Shown piece by piece: positions 57,311 through 64,000 of a DNA stretch of 64,000 nucleotides (position 1 is the stretch's first letter; every line of letters starts with the position of its first letter). The stretch is from Ancylobacter pratisalsi. Lineage in GTDB: Bacteria > Pseudomonadota > Alphaproteobacteria > Rhizobiales > Xanthobacteraceae. The stretch spans positions 558,001-622,000 of the forward strand of contig NZ_CP048630.1 in NCBI RefSeq assembly GCF_010669125.1, written 5' to 3'. Both the position numbers and the translations under genes were made by a program. The notes beneath the pieces are model-generated. The model was given only the letters and a program-made list of their open reading frames with translations. It did no database searches and was not told the origin of the DNA.

Positions 57311-58279
57311 ATGGGACTGCTCGTCGAGGGCAAATGGGTCGACCAATGGTACGACACCAAGAGCACGGGCGGGCGCTTCGTGCGCACCGTCACCCGCTTC
57401 CGCAACTGGGTGACCGCCGACGGCGCGCCCGGGCCTTCGGGCGAGGGCGGCTTCCCCGCCGAGGCCGGCCGCTACCATCTCTACGTCTCCTATGCCTGCC
57501 CCTGGGCGCATCGCACGCTCATCCTGCGCGCGCTGAAGAAGCTGGAGGACGTGATCTCGGTCTCGGTGGTCGATCCGTTCATGGGGTCGGAGGGCTGGGT
57601 CTTCGCCGATCACGCCGCGCGCCGCACCGAGGGGGCCACGGCCGACAGCGTGCTCGGCATGAAGCGACTCTACGAGGTGTATCTGGCGGCCGACCCCGCC
57701 TATTCCGGCCGCGTCACCGTGCCGGTGCTGTGGGACCGGAAGCGCGCGACCATCGTGAACAACGAGTCGGCGGAGATCATCCGCATGCTCAACGAGGGCT
57801 TCGCCGCCTTCACCGACGACCGCCGCGACTTCTATCCCCCCGCGCTCCGCGACGAGATCGACGCGCTGAATGCGCGGGTTTACGACAGCGTGAACAACGG
57901 CGTCTACAAGGCCGGCTTCGCCACCACGCAGGACGCCTATGAAGAAGCCGCGCGCGCGGTCTTCGCCCTGCTCGACGAGCTGGAAGCCCGGCTGGAAGGG
58001 CGTGCCTGGCTCATGGGCGAGACGCTGACCGAGGCCGACATCCGCCTCTTCACCACGCTGATCCGCTTCGACCCGGTCTATGTCGGCCACTTCAAGTGCA
58101 ACATCCGCACGATCCGCGAATACCCGAACCTGTCGCGCTATGTGAAGGCGCTGTACGCCCTGCCCGGCGTGGCCGCCACGGTGAACCTCACCCACATCAA
58201 GCGGCACTATTACGAGAGCCACAAGACCATCAACCCCACCGGCATCGTCCCTGTCGGCCCCGCGGTCTGGTGGACCTGA
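57311..58279 (+). CDS. Glutathionyl-hydroquinone reductase (Xi-class GST)
   Basis: A 322-residue Xi-class glutathione transferase that reduces glutathionyl-hydroquinones. The catalytic Cys is C63 in YACPWAHRTLI. Other family hallmarks are VVDPFMGSEGWVF and IVNNESAEIIRML, and EADIRLFTTLIRFDPVYVGHFKCN lies in the C-terminal helical domain. Expected in quinone or aromatic detoxification. Alone in its transcription unit, before an OprB porin gene. Confidence 0.92.
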   Translation: MGLLVEGKWVDQWYDTKSTGGRFVRTVTRFRNWVTADGAPGPSGEGGFPAEAGRYHLYVSYACPWAHRTLILRALKKLEDVISVSVVDPFMGSEGWVFADHAARRTEGATADSVLGMKRLYEVYLAADPAYSGRVTVPVLWDRKRATIVNNESAEIIRMLNEGFAAFTDDRRDFYPPALRDEIDALNARVYDSVNNGVYKAGFATTQDAYEEAARAVFALLDELEARLEGRAWLMGETLTEADIRLFTTLIRFDPVYVGHFKCNIRTIREYPNLSRYVKALYALPGVAATVNLTHIKRHYYESHKTINPTGIVPVGPAVWWT

Positions 58280-58390
58280 CGGGCCGCGTGGTGGGCTTTC
58301 GCGATCGAACGTCCGCCATCGCCCCCGCGCGTTGCGCGCGCGGGTACGTCATGGGATGTATCCGAGGCGAACCGGAAACGCCCTGGCGAG

Positions 58391-59782
58391 ATGCGCAGCA
58401 AACCCACCTGGCCCTGTTCGGCCCCCACGCCTTCGGCTGGCACGCCTCGCGCCGCCTCTAGAGCGGGAATCGGCGCCGGCCTCCTCGCGGCCATGCTCGC
58501 CGCCGCGCCCGCCGCCGCCGACCCCGCCCCATCCGACTGGCTGACGCGCGCCACCCTGACCGGCGACTGGAACGGCGCGCGCACCGCGCTGGCCGACAAG
58601 GGCGTCACCGTGTTCTCGAACTGGATCGTCGACGCGCTGGGCAACACCAGCGGCGGCCTGCGCCAGGGCGCCGCCATGGACGGCCAGTTCGAGCTGGAAT
58701 TGACCTTCGATCTCGACAAGCTCGCCGGCTGGAAGGGTGCCAGCTTCGTCGCCAGCCTCTACTGGCTGCAGGGCTCCAACCTCTCCACCGATGTCGGCAA
58801 CCTGCTGACCCTCACCAACATCGCCGGCCAGGACGGCGCGCGCCTCGGCGAGTTCTATCTGGAGAACCACTTCGCCGACGACACGCTCATCACCCGCATC
58901 GGCCAGATCGCGGCGGACGAGGAGTTCTGGATCAGCGACAGCGCCGGCCTGTTCATCAACTCCACCTTCGGCTGGCCCGGCATCAACGGCGTCGACCTGC
59001 CCGCCGGTGGCCCCGCCGATCCGCTGGCGACGCCGGGCGTGTGGGTGAAATGGGCGCCCGACGCCTCCTTCTACGTGCAGGCGGCGGCCTTCAACGGCAA
59101 CCCGCTCGGCGGGGCGAACGGCAATGCCGACGGCCTCGACTTCCCGCTCGACGACGGCGTGTTCGCCATTCTCGAAGCCACCTATATCCATAAAGGCGCC
59201 AATGGCCTCACCGGCACCTTCCGCCTTGGCGGCTGGTACGGCTCGCAGAGCTATGACGACCTTTCCCTCGCCGCCAACGGCGTCTCGCTCGCCGACCCCG
59301 CCGCTGCCGGCGGGCCGCTGACGCATCAGGGCAATTATTCGCTCTACGCCATCGCCGATCAGGAACTGTGGAGGTCCGGCGCGTCCACACTCTCCGGCTT
59401 CGTGCGCGTGGCGGGGGCGCCGGCGAACCGCAGCGAGGTCAGCTTCTATGTCGATACCGGCCTCGTGCTCGCCGGCCCGCTGCCCGGCCGCCCCGACGAC
59501 ATCGCCGGCATCGGCTTCGCCTACGCCAAGATCAGCCCCGACCTCGCCAGCCTCGACCGCACCACCAATGCGCTGACCGGCCTGAACGGGCCGGTGCAGG
59601 ATTATGAGGCGGTGCTGGAAGTCACCTACCAGGCCGCCGTCACCCCCTGGCTCAGCGTGCAGCCCTTCTTCCAGTACGTCTTCCACCCCGGCGGCAACGT
59701 GCCGAACCCGGACGGCAGCAACCCGACGCAGGCGCTACAGGACGCGGCGGTGTTCGGGGTGCGCAGCACGGTGACGTTCTGA
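58391..59782 (+). CDS. OprB-type carbohydrate porin
   Basis: A 463-residue outer-membrane protein of the OprB family. A signal peptide (hydrophobic core about 24-40, ending near AAAD) precedes TLTGDWNGARTALADKGV, the standard OprB start. FYLENHFADDTLITRIGQIAADEEF and the terminal VFGVRSTVTF with Phe complete the barrel. OprB porins admit sugars such as glucose. No transport partner is nearby. Confidence 0.9.
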   Translation: MRSKPTWPCSAPTPSAGTPRAASRAGIGAGLLAAMLAAAPAAADPAPSDWLTRATLTGDWNGARTALADKGVTVFSNWIVDALGNTSGGLRQGAAMDGQFELELTFDLDKLAGWKGASFVASLYWLQGSNLSTDVGNLLTLTNIAGQDGARLGEFYLENHFADDTLITRIGQIAADEEFWISDSAGLFINSTFGWPGINGVDLPAGGPADPLATPGVWVKWAPDASFYVQAAAFNGNPLGGANGNADGLDFPLDDGVFAILEATYIHKGANGLTGTFRLGGWYGSQSYDDLSLAANGVSLADPAAAGGPLTHQGNYSLYAIADQELWRSGASTLSGFVRVAGAPANRSEVSFYVDTGLVLAGPLPGRPDDIAGIGFAYAKISPDLASLDRTTNALTGLNGPVQDYEAVLEVTYQAAVTPWLSVQPFFQYVFHPGGNVPNPDGSNPTQALQDAAVFGVRSTVTF

Positions 59783-59796
59783 GGCGTCGAACGCGT

Positions 59797-60195
59797 CTAT
59801 CGGCCGGGTTGCCATTCGGGATAGGAGGGGCACTCCGGCTTAAGCCAGTCGACATCATGCGACGTCCAGATGTGAAACGCGGGCCGCTCGCCCGGATCCT
59901 CATCCAAGGTGGCAAGCCGCAGGATGATGTGAGGCTGAGCCGGACGCTCGGCGAAAACATGCGTCCCGCAATGCCGGCAGAAGCGACGGAATTTTCCGGG
60001 AGAGGACTCGAAGCCGTTCAGATCATCCGTGCCGCGCGTGATCTTGAAGTGCGATCTCAGAACGCCGGCCGTGGTCGTGTACGCACTCGCATGGGCTTTC
60101 CGGCATGTCGCGCAATGGAAATGACCGATCGGCATGTCGAGTTGCCGGATTTCATATTCAACCCGCCCGCAAAGGCAACTTCCCTTGAAGGGCAT
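59797..60195 (-). CDS. GFA-family (glutathione-dependent formaldehyde-activating type) protein
   Basis: A 132-residue zinc protein. The Cys ligands are in GSCLCGRVEYE, HCATCRKAHA and CRHCGTH, matching the GFA/CENP-V fold. GGGAGG lies 9 bases before the ATG at 60195. It converges on the OprB gene with 14 bases between stops. The biochemical activity of many GFA proteins is not established, so the family name should not be taken as function. Confidence 0.9.
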   Translation of the reverse strand: MPFKGSCLCGRVEYEIRQLDMPIGHFHCATCRKAHASAYTTTAGVLRSHFKITRGTDDLNGFESSPGKFRRFCRHCGTHVFAERPAQPHIILRLATLDEDPGERPAFHIWTSHDVDWLKPECPSYPEWQPGR

Positions 60196-60368
60196 GGGTT
60201 TCATCCTCCCTGTCGTCGGCGCTCCCGTCATCCGAGCGCGAGGCCGTGAGGAAGAGGGCCGAGACGTCGCCTCCGGCGCGCGTGTCGCCGCGAAGGGTGG
60301 TGCGCCATCGCCAGATCGGCCGGGCGGAGGGCGCGCGCCCTTGAAACGCGCCGCCCCCGTCTAGCCCG

Positions 60369-61052
60369 TCACCCCGCCAGCGCCACCGGCTCCACCGCCG
60401 CGGCGATCTCGGCCTGCGTGCGCTTCCTGAAGCGGACCATGGTGTACATGCCCAGCGCCACGTCGCGCTTGATCGGGGTGTCCACGGTGCCGTTGCGCAC
60501 CGCCCAGTTGGCGAGGCGGGCGAACTGGAATTCGGGGCGCCAGCCCAGCTTGCGGGCGCGGCGGGCGAACCAGCGCTCGAAGGAGGCGCGCGGGCCGTCC
60601 TCGGCGCCGAGATGGTTCACCAGAATGAGCTCGCCGCCGGGCCGCAGCACGCGGGCCATCTCGTCCAGCGTCTCTTCCGGGTGCGGCACCACGGTGATGA
60701 CGAACTGCGCGATCACCACGTCGAAGCTGGCATCGGCGAAGCCCATATGGGCGCCGTCCATCAGGCACAGGCCTTCCACATGGGGAAGCTTGTCCTTGGC
60801 CACACGCTCGCGGGCCTTCTGCAGCATGGGCTCGGAGATATCGACGCCGACAATGCGGTTGGTGCGCTTGTAGGCGGGCAGCGCGAAGCCGGTGCCGACG
60901 CCGAATTCGAGGATGCGCCCGCCGATCCCCTCCGCCACCTTCATGGCCGCCTTGCGCCCGGGCTCGAACACGGCGCCGAACACGACGTCGTAGATCGGCG
61001 CCCAGCGGGCATAGGCTTCCTCGACGGTTGTGCGGTCGAGATCGGTCTTCAT
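60369..61052 (-). CDS. pmtA: SAM methyltransferase, PmtA-like
   Basis: A 227-residue class I methyltransferase with AYARWAPIYDVVFGAVFEPGRKAAM and SAM motif I ILEFGVGTGFALP. VGVDISEPMLQKARERV and the RVLRPGGELILVNHL block follow. The overall pattern matches the Rhodobacter-type phosphatidylethanolamine N-methyltransferase, which makes phosphatidylcholine. With pgsA elsewhere in the window this would be lipid synthesis, but a different methyl acceptor is possible. Confidence 0.75.
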   Translation of the reverse strand: MKTDLDRTTVEEAYARWAPIYDVVFGAVFEPGRKAAMKVAEGIGGRILEFGVGTGFALPAYKRTNRIVGVDISEPMLQKARERVAKDKLPHVEGLCLMDGAHMGFADASFDVVIAQFVITVVPHPEETLDEMARVLRPGGELILVNHLGAEDGPRASFERWFARRARKLGWRPEFQFARLANWAVRNGTVDTPIKRDVALGMYTMVRFRKRTQAEIAAAVEPVALAG

Positions 61053-61150
61053 GTCGTCCCCCAGCTCCTCGCCGCAGCGCGGCCGATCCTACACCACCGG
61101 CTCCGCGCGGCGTATGCCGGCGTCTGCCACCTATTATCGCCCGACCCGAC

Positions 61151-62338
61151 TCAGGCCGAATGCGCCATGATGCCGGTTTCGCGTGTCAGGGTGGTGAACC
61201 CCTTGCGCGCGCGGCGGATCACGCCGCCGCCGAGCAGCCGCGCGCCTGCGCCGCCATCAGCATAGAACACGCAGGCCTGGCCCGGCGCCACGCCTTCCTC
61301 CGCGACGTCGAGCAGCACGTCGATCCCGCCATCGGCGCCAAGGGCCAGATGGCCCGGCACCGGCGCGCGGGCCGAGCGCACCTTGACGTGGATGGCGCGC
61401 CCGCTCTCGGCCGCGTCCTGCAACGCCTCGTCGCCCAGCCAGTTCACATCATCGATGCGGATCGTGGCAACGCCCAGCGCCTCGCGCGGGCCGACCACGA
61501 CACGGCGCTGGCCGGCGTCGATGCCCACCACGTAGAGCGGCTCGGAAGCGGCGATGCCCAGCCCCTTGCGCTGGCCGATGGTGTAGCGCATCACGCCCGT
61601 GTGCCGGCCCAGCACCCGCCCGTCGAGATGCACGATGTCGCCCGGCTCGGCGGCCTCGGGGCGCAGCTTCTCGACAATCGCGGTGTAGTGCCCGTTGGGC
61701 ACGAAGCAGATGTCCTGGCTGTCCGGCTTGTCGGCCACCTGCAGCCCGGCGGCTTCCGCCAGCGCGCGCACTTCCGGCTTGGTGGTCTGGCCGAGCGGAA
61801 AGCGCAGCATGTCGATCTGCGCGGCCGTGGTAGCATAGAGGAAATAGCTCTGGTCGCGGCTCTCATCGAGCGGGCGGAACAGCGCGCGCCGCCCGTCCGG
61901 CAGTCCGCGGCTGGTGACATAGTGCCCGGTGGCGAGAATGTCGGCGCCGAGGTCGCGCGCGGTTTCCAGCAGGTCGCGGAACTTCACGGTGCGATTGCAG
62001 TCGACGCAGGGGATCGGCGTCTCCCCCGCCGCATAGGCGTCGGCGAAGCGCTCGATCACGGCGTTGTGGAAGCGGCTCTCATAGTCGAGCACGTAATGGG
62101 GAATGCCCAGCTTCTCGGCCACGGTGCGCGCGTCGTAAATGTCCTGCCCCGCGCAGCAGGCGCCGGGCCGGTGATGCATAGCCTCGCCATGGTCATAGAG
62201 CTGCAGCGTCACGCCGACCACATCGTAGCCCGCCTGCGCGTAGAGCGCGGCGACCACCGAGGAATCGACGCCACCCGACATTGCCACCACCACGCGGGTC
62301 TGGCTCGGGGAACGGGATGTGTCGTCGAGATCGATCAT
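61151..62338 (-). CDS. mnmA: tRNA-specific 2-thiouridylase
   Basis: A 395-residue enzyme that thiolates U34 of Glu, Gln and Lys tRNAs. The PP-loop is [18 protein letters not shown], the catalytic Cys pair lies in [13 protein letters not shown] and SQDICFVP, and GQRKGLGIA is in the C-terminal domain. An extra Cys-rich patch ([14 protein letters not shown]) is seen near residue 55. The ATG at 62338 begins the gene, which is divergent from sciP. Confidence 0.96.
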   Translation of the reverse strand: MIDLDDTSRSPSQTRVVVAMSGGVDSSVVAALYAQAGYDVVGVTLQLYDHGEAMHHRPGACCAGQDIYDARTVAEKLGIPHYVLDYESRFHNAVIERFADAYAAGETPIPCVDCNRTVKFRDLLETARDLGADILATGHYVTSRGLPDGRRALFRPLDESRDQSYFLYATTAAQIDMLRFPLGQTTKPEVRALAEAAGLQVADKPDSQDICFVPNGHYTAIVEKLRPEAAEPGDIVHLDGRVLGRHTGVMRYTIGQRKGLGIAASEPLYVVGIDAGQRRVVVGPREALGVATIRIDDVNWLGDEALQDAAESGRAIHVKVRSARAPVPGHLALGADGGIDVLLDVAEEGVAPGQACVFYADGGAGARLLGGGVIRRARKGFTTLTRETGIMAHSA

Positions 62339-62513
62339 GGGATGGCGGGACAGGGCTCACGGGACGGGTCTTCTATATAGGGCACCAAGGCGGTTCTATG
62401 AACCCTTCGATGGCCTCGCCCACGATCGTGACTCCTGCGCCACGGGCTGAAAGTAAACAAAGTCCTTCGCAAATATTAATGAAGCGGAAACCAACTCAGC
62501 TTCACTCGACCGT

Positions 62514-62536
62514 GATTCGCTTAGGGAAATATTTAA
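62514..62536 (+). promoter_or_regulatory. GANTC site and CtrA-like half-sites before sciP
   Basis: GATTC at 62514-62518 is a CcrM methylation site. It is followed by TTAG (62521-62524) and TTAA (62533-62536), an imperfect CtrA-type TTAA-spacer-TTAA pair with an eight-base spacer instead of seven. In Caulobacter sciP is CtrA-activated, so the position makes sense, but this is a weak match. Confidence 0.3.
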
Positions 62537-62588
62537 AGCTCAGCGGCTACGATCCTGTCATTGATCGTGAGTATTCAGTGAGCGTACC

Positions 62589-62864
62589 ATGACCGAACCC
62601 TATCGTCCGAGGGTCAAATATGTAATCGGGCCGGACGGAAGTCCGTTGACCATTGCCGACTTACCGCCGCCGAGCACTCGGCGGTGGGTGATCCGCCGCA
62701 AGGCGGAAGTCGTCGCCGCTGTCCGCGGCGGGCTCCTCAGCCTTGAGGAAGCTTGCAACCGCTATACTTTGACGACCGAAGAATTTCTTTCCTGGCAGGC
62801 GTCGATCGATCGCCATGGCCTTGCGGGCCTGCGCACCACGCGCATTCAGCAGTACCGGCAATAG
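62589..62864 (+). CDS. sciP: CtrA inhibitor SciP
   Basis: A 91-residue DUF1153 protein, the helix-turn-helix inhibitor SciP that binds CtrA and blocks its transcription activation in the alphaproteobacterial cell cycle. The core YVIGPDGSPLTIADLPPPST and RRKAEVVAAVRGGLLSLEEA with WQASIDRHGLAGLRTTRIQ matches the family. The ATG at 62589 overlaps the stop of a short upstream frame. It is a single-gene unit before a REP-like palindrome. Confidence 0.95.
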   Translation: MTEPYRPRVKYVIGPDGSPLTIADLPPPSTRRWVIRRKAEVVAAVRGGLLSLEEACNRYTLTTEEFLSWQASIDRHGLAGLRTTRIQQYRQ

Positions 62865-62895
62865 TCCGGCTGCCCTTCCGCACTCCGCATTCGCA

Positions 62896-62922
62896 ACATG
62901 GCCGGGCTTATCCCGGCCATGT
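62896..62922. repeat. REP-like palindrome, possible bidirectional terminator
   Basis: A perfect 11-bp stem (ACATGGCCGGG at 62896-62906 with CCCGGCCATGT at 62912-62922) and a CTTAT loop, located between the convergent sciP and phnN genes. There is no long T run. It shares the CCGG-x-CTT core with the element at 22957-22973. Confidence 0.55.
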
Positions 62923-62958
62923 CGCGTTCTGGGGTGTGGCGCTGCATGGCCCGGAGGA

Positions 62959-63546
62959 TCACAGCCCGCTCAGGAACGCCGCCAGCCGCTCGCCCGCGGC
63001 ATCGGCCGCATCGACATTGAGGATGCGCAGGTCCGGCGGGGTCGAGAGCGCCGGTTCGCGCGCCAGCCGCCGCAGCACCGCCTCCCCCTGCTCGCGCCCG
63101 CGTGCGGCAAGCCGCGCCGCCAGCACCTCGGGCGGGGCCGTCACATGCACCACGACGACGCGGGCAAAGCGCGCGCGGGCCTCATCAAGCGCCGCCCGCG
63201 AGCCGTTGGCGACCACGATCCGTCCGCCCGCGATCTCTTCCGCGATCTCGGGGCCGAGCGCGTAGCTCAGCCCGTTGGCCTGCCAGTGCAGCGGGAACCG
63301 CCCCTCGGCGACATCGCGGGCGAAGTCCGCTTCATTGACGGCGATATGGTTCTCGGTGGCATCGGCCGGCCGGGTGATGCGCCTGCGGGCGAAACATATG
63401 TCCGCGCGGTCGGCGAGGCGCGCGCGCGCATAGGCAATCAGCGTGTCCTTGCCGGCGCCCGAGGGCCCGACCACCAGCACCAGCGGGCCCGGCCCGAGCC
63501 GTTCCCCACCGCGATTCCCGCAAACGCCTGCCCCCGCCTCGCTCAC
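62959..63546 (-). CDS. phnN: Ribose 1,5-bisphosphokinase PhnN
   Basis: A 195-residue P-loop kinase that converts ribose 1,5-bisphosphate to PRPP at the end of the carbon-phosphorus lyase pathway. Walker A is VVGPSGAGKDT. FARRRITRPA, HWQANGLSYALG and VVVVHVTAPPEVLAARL are family features. The GTG at 63546 overlaps the phnM stop (GTGA), so the two are coupled. Together with phnM it shows that the phosphonate operon continues past the window edge. Confidence 0.93.
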   Translation of the reverse strand: MSEAGAGVCGNRGGERLGPGPLVLVVGPSGAGKDTLIAYARARLADRADICFARRRITRPADATENHIAVNEADFARDVAEGRFPLHWQANGLSYALGPEIAEEIAGGRIVVANGSRAALDEARARFARVVVVHVTAPPEVLAARLAARGREQGEAVLRRLAREPALSTPPDLRILNVDAADAAGERLAAFLSGL

Positions 63547-64000
63547 GCGATCCGCTCCCCCTCGCGCCACACCATGCGCGCCACCGGCGCCGGGCCGGCA
63601 TCGGACACGCGCAGGAAATCCGCCCTCTGGCCGCTGGCCAGCCGCCCGCGATCGGTCAGGCTCGCCGCATCCGCCGGATTGGCGCTCACCATCGCCACCG
63701 CCTGCGGCAGCGTTATGGCCTCCACCATCTGCGGCAGGGCGAAGGCGGCGAGCAGCAGGCTGCCGGGCACGTAGTCGGACGAAAGGATATCAAGCACGCC
63801 CGCGCGGGCCAGATCGGCGGCGGCAACATTTCCGGTGTGCGAGCCCCCGCGCACCACATTCGGCGCCCCCATCAGCACGCGGATGCCGGCGCGGTGCGAG
63901 CCGTTCGCCGCGTGCGGCGTGGTGGGAAACTCGGCGATCGCCACCCCGTCCGCCACCGCTTCCTCCACATGGGCGTCGGTGGCGTCGTCATGGCTGGCCA
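63543..64000 (-). CDS. phnM: PhnM, ribose-1-methylphosphonate triphosphate diphosphatase (3' end)
   Basis: The C-terminal 152 codons of a metal-dependent amidohydrolase-fold enzyme of the C-P lyase pathway; the 5' part is beyond the window. Visible motifs are ASHDDATDAHVEEA (metal-ligand loop), IAEFPTT and MGAPNVVRGGSHTGN, with the late LSSDYVPGSLL that carries a conserved Asp. It continues into phnN by a GTGA overlap. Confidence 0.93.
   Translation of the reverse strand, partial: ASHDDATDAHVEEAVADGVAIAEFPTTPHAANGSHRAGIRVLMGAPNVVRGGSHTGNVAAADLARAGVLDILSSDYVPGSLLLAAFALPQMVEAITLPQAVAMVSANPADAASLTDRGRLASGQRADFLRVSDAGPAPVARMVWREGERIA

Overview
The window looks like chromosome from an alphaproteobacterium of the order Hyphomicrobiales (Rhizobiales), possibly a relative of Xanthobacteraceae such as Ancylobacter or Starkeya; that family placement is inference. 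The evidence is the very GC-rich coding DNA, a CtrA-inhibitor gene (sciP), the uvrC-pgsA-moaD-moaE gene order, small Omp25/31-type porins, a separate petA-petB-petC operon, and PetP/PetR-type regulators. Almost everything is core chromosome. I saw no rRNA, tRNA, CRISPR array, prophage or insertion sequence.

Layout. 1-3.9 kb: a truncated lipoprotein gene, an AT-rich spacer, then a biuret-hydrolase-like cysteine hydrolase, an NCS2-type permease and a cupin (probably use of a ureide or nucleobase-derived nitrogen source). 3.9-7.5 kb: two small secreted proteins, a secreted T2 RNase, rlmJ, a cold-shock protein and a glutathione transferase. 7.6-9.3 kb: two tandem outer-membrane beta-barrels, each with its own terminator. 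9.7-12.5 kb: an SDR reductase, a DMT exporter and an FkbM methyltransferase. 12.6-16.2 kb: uvrC, pgsA, moaD, moaE. 16.3-20.2 kb: ilvE facing a MarR / response regulator / histidine kinase operon. 20.2-24.1 kb: a minus-strand run (LysE exporter, csaA, TetR, proC, YbjN, UbiK-like). 24.3-28.2 kb: lgt, an NDUFAF7-type methyltransferase, pgeF and a degenerate M24 protein, tightly packed. 28.3-33.9 kb: lipoprotein, prs, an unknown exported protein, rplY, pth, ychF. 34.3-36.2 kb: two MaoC hydratases and a third beta-barrel. 36.3-39.0 kb: petABC (cytochrome bc1). 39.3-42.8 kb: trmL, hemF and an ABC exporter.

42.8-45.7 kb is an overlapping minus-strand operon (DUF1285, NUDIX, DUF6111, cca). It is divergent from a 45.9-53.0 kb plus-strand operon encoding a MoxR AAA+ ATPase, a DUF58 protein, a 964-residue BatA/DUF4159 membrane protein and a 690-residue VWA-like membrane protein. 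This is the most system-like and least understood module in the window. An imperfect inverted repeat lies between the two operons. 53.0-55.7 kb holds an unrecognised, atypical gene, a small ORF, two GNAT acetyltransferases and an XRE-cupin regulator. 55.9-60.2 kb holds a globin-coupled HD-GYP protein, a glutathionyl-hydroquinone reductase, an OprB porin and a GFA protein. 60.4-64 kb holds a PmtA-like methyltransferase, mnmA, sciP, phnN and the 3' end of phnM.

Functional links. Redox and respiration recur: petABC, petPR-like regulators, hemF, glutathione enzymes and a putative oxygen-sensing HD-GYP protein. Envelope biogenesis is also prominent: lgt, pgsA, pmtA-like, four beta-barrels, and the MoxR/VWA operon. 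Several junctions use GTGA, ATGA or TTGA stop/start overlaps, which implies translational coupling.
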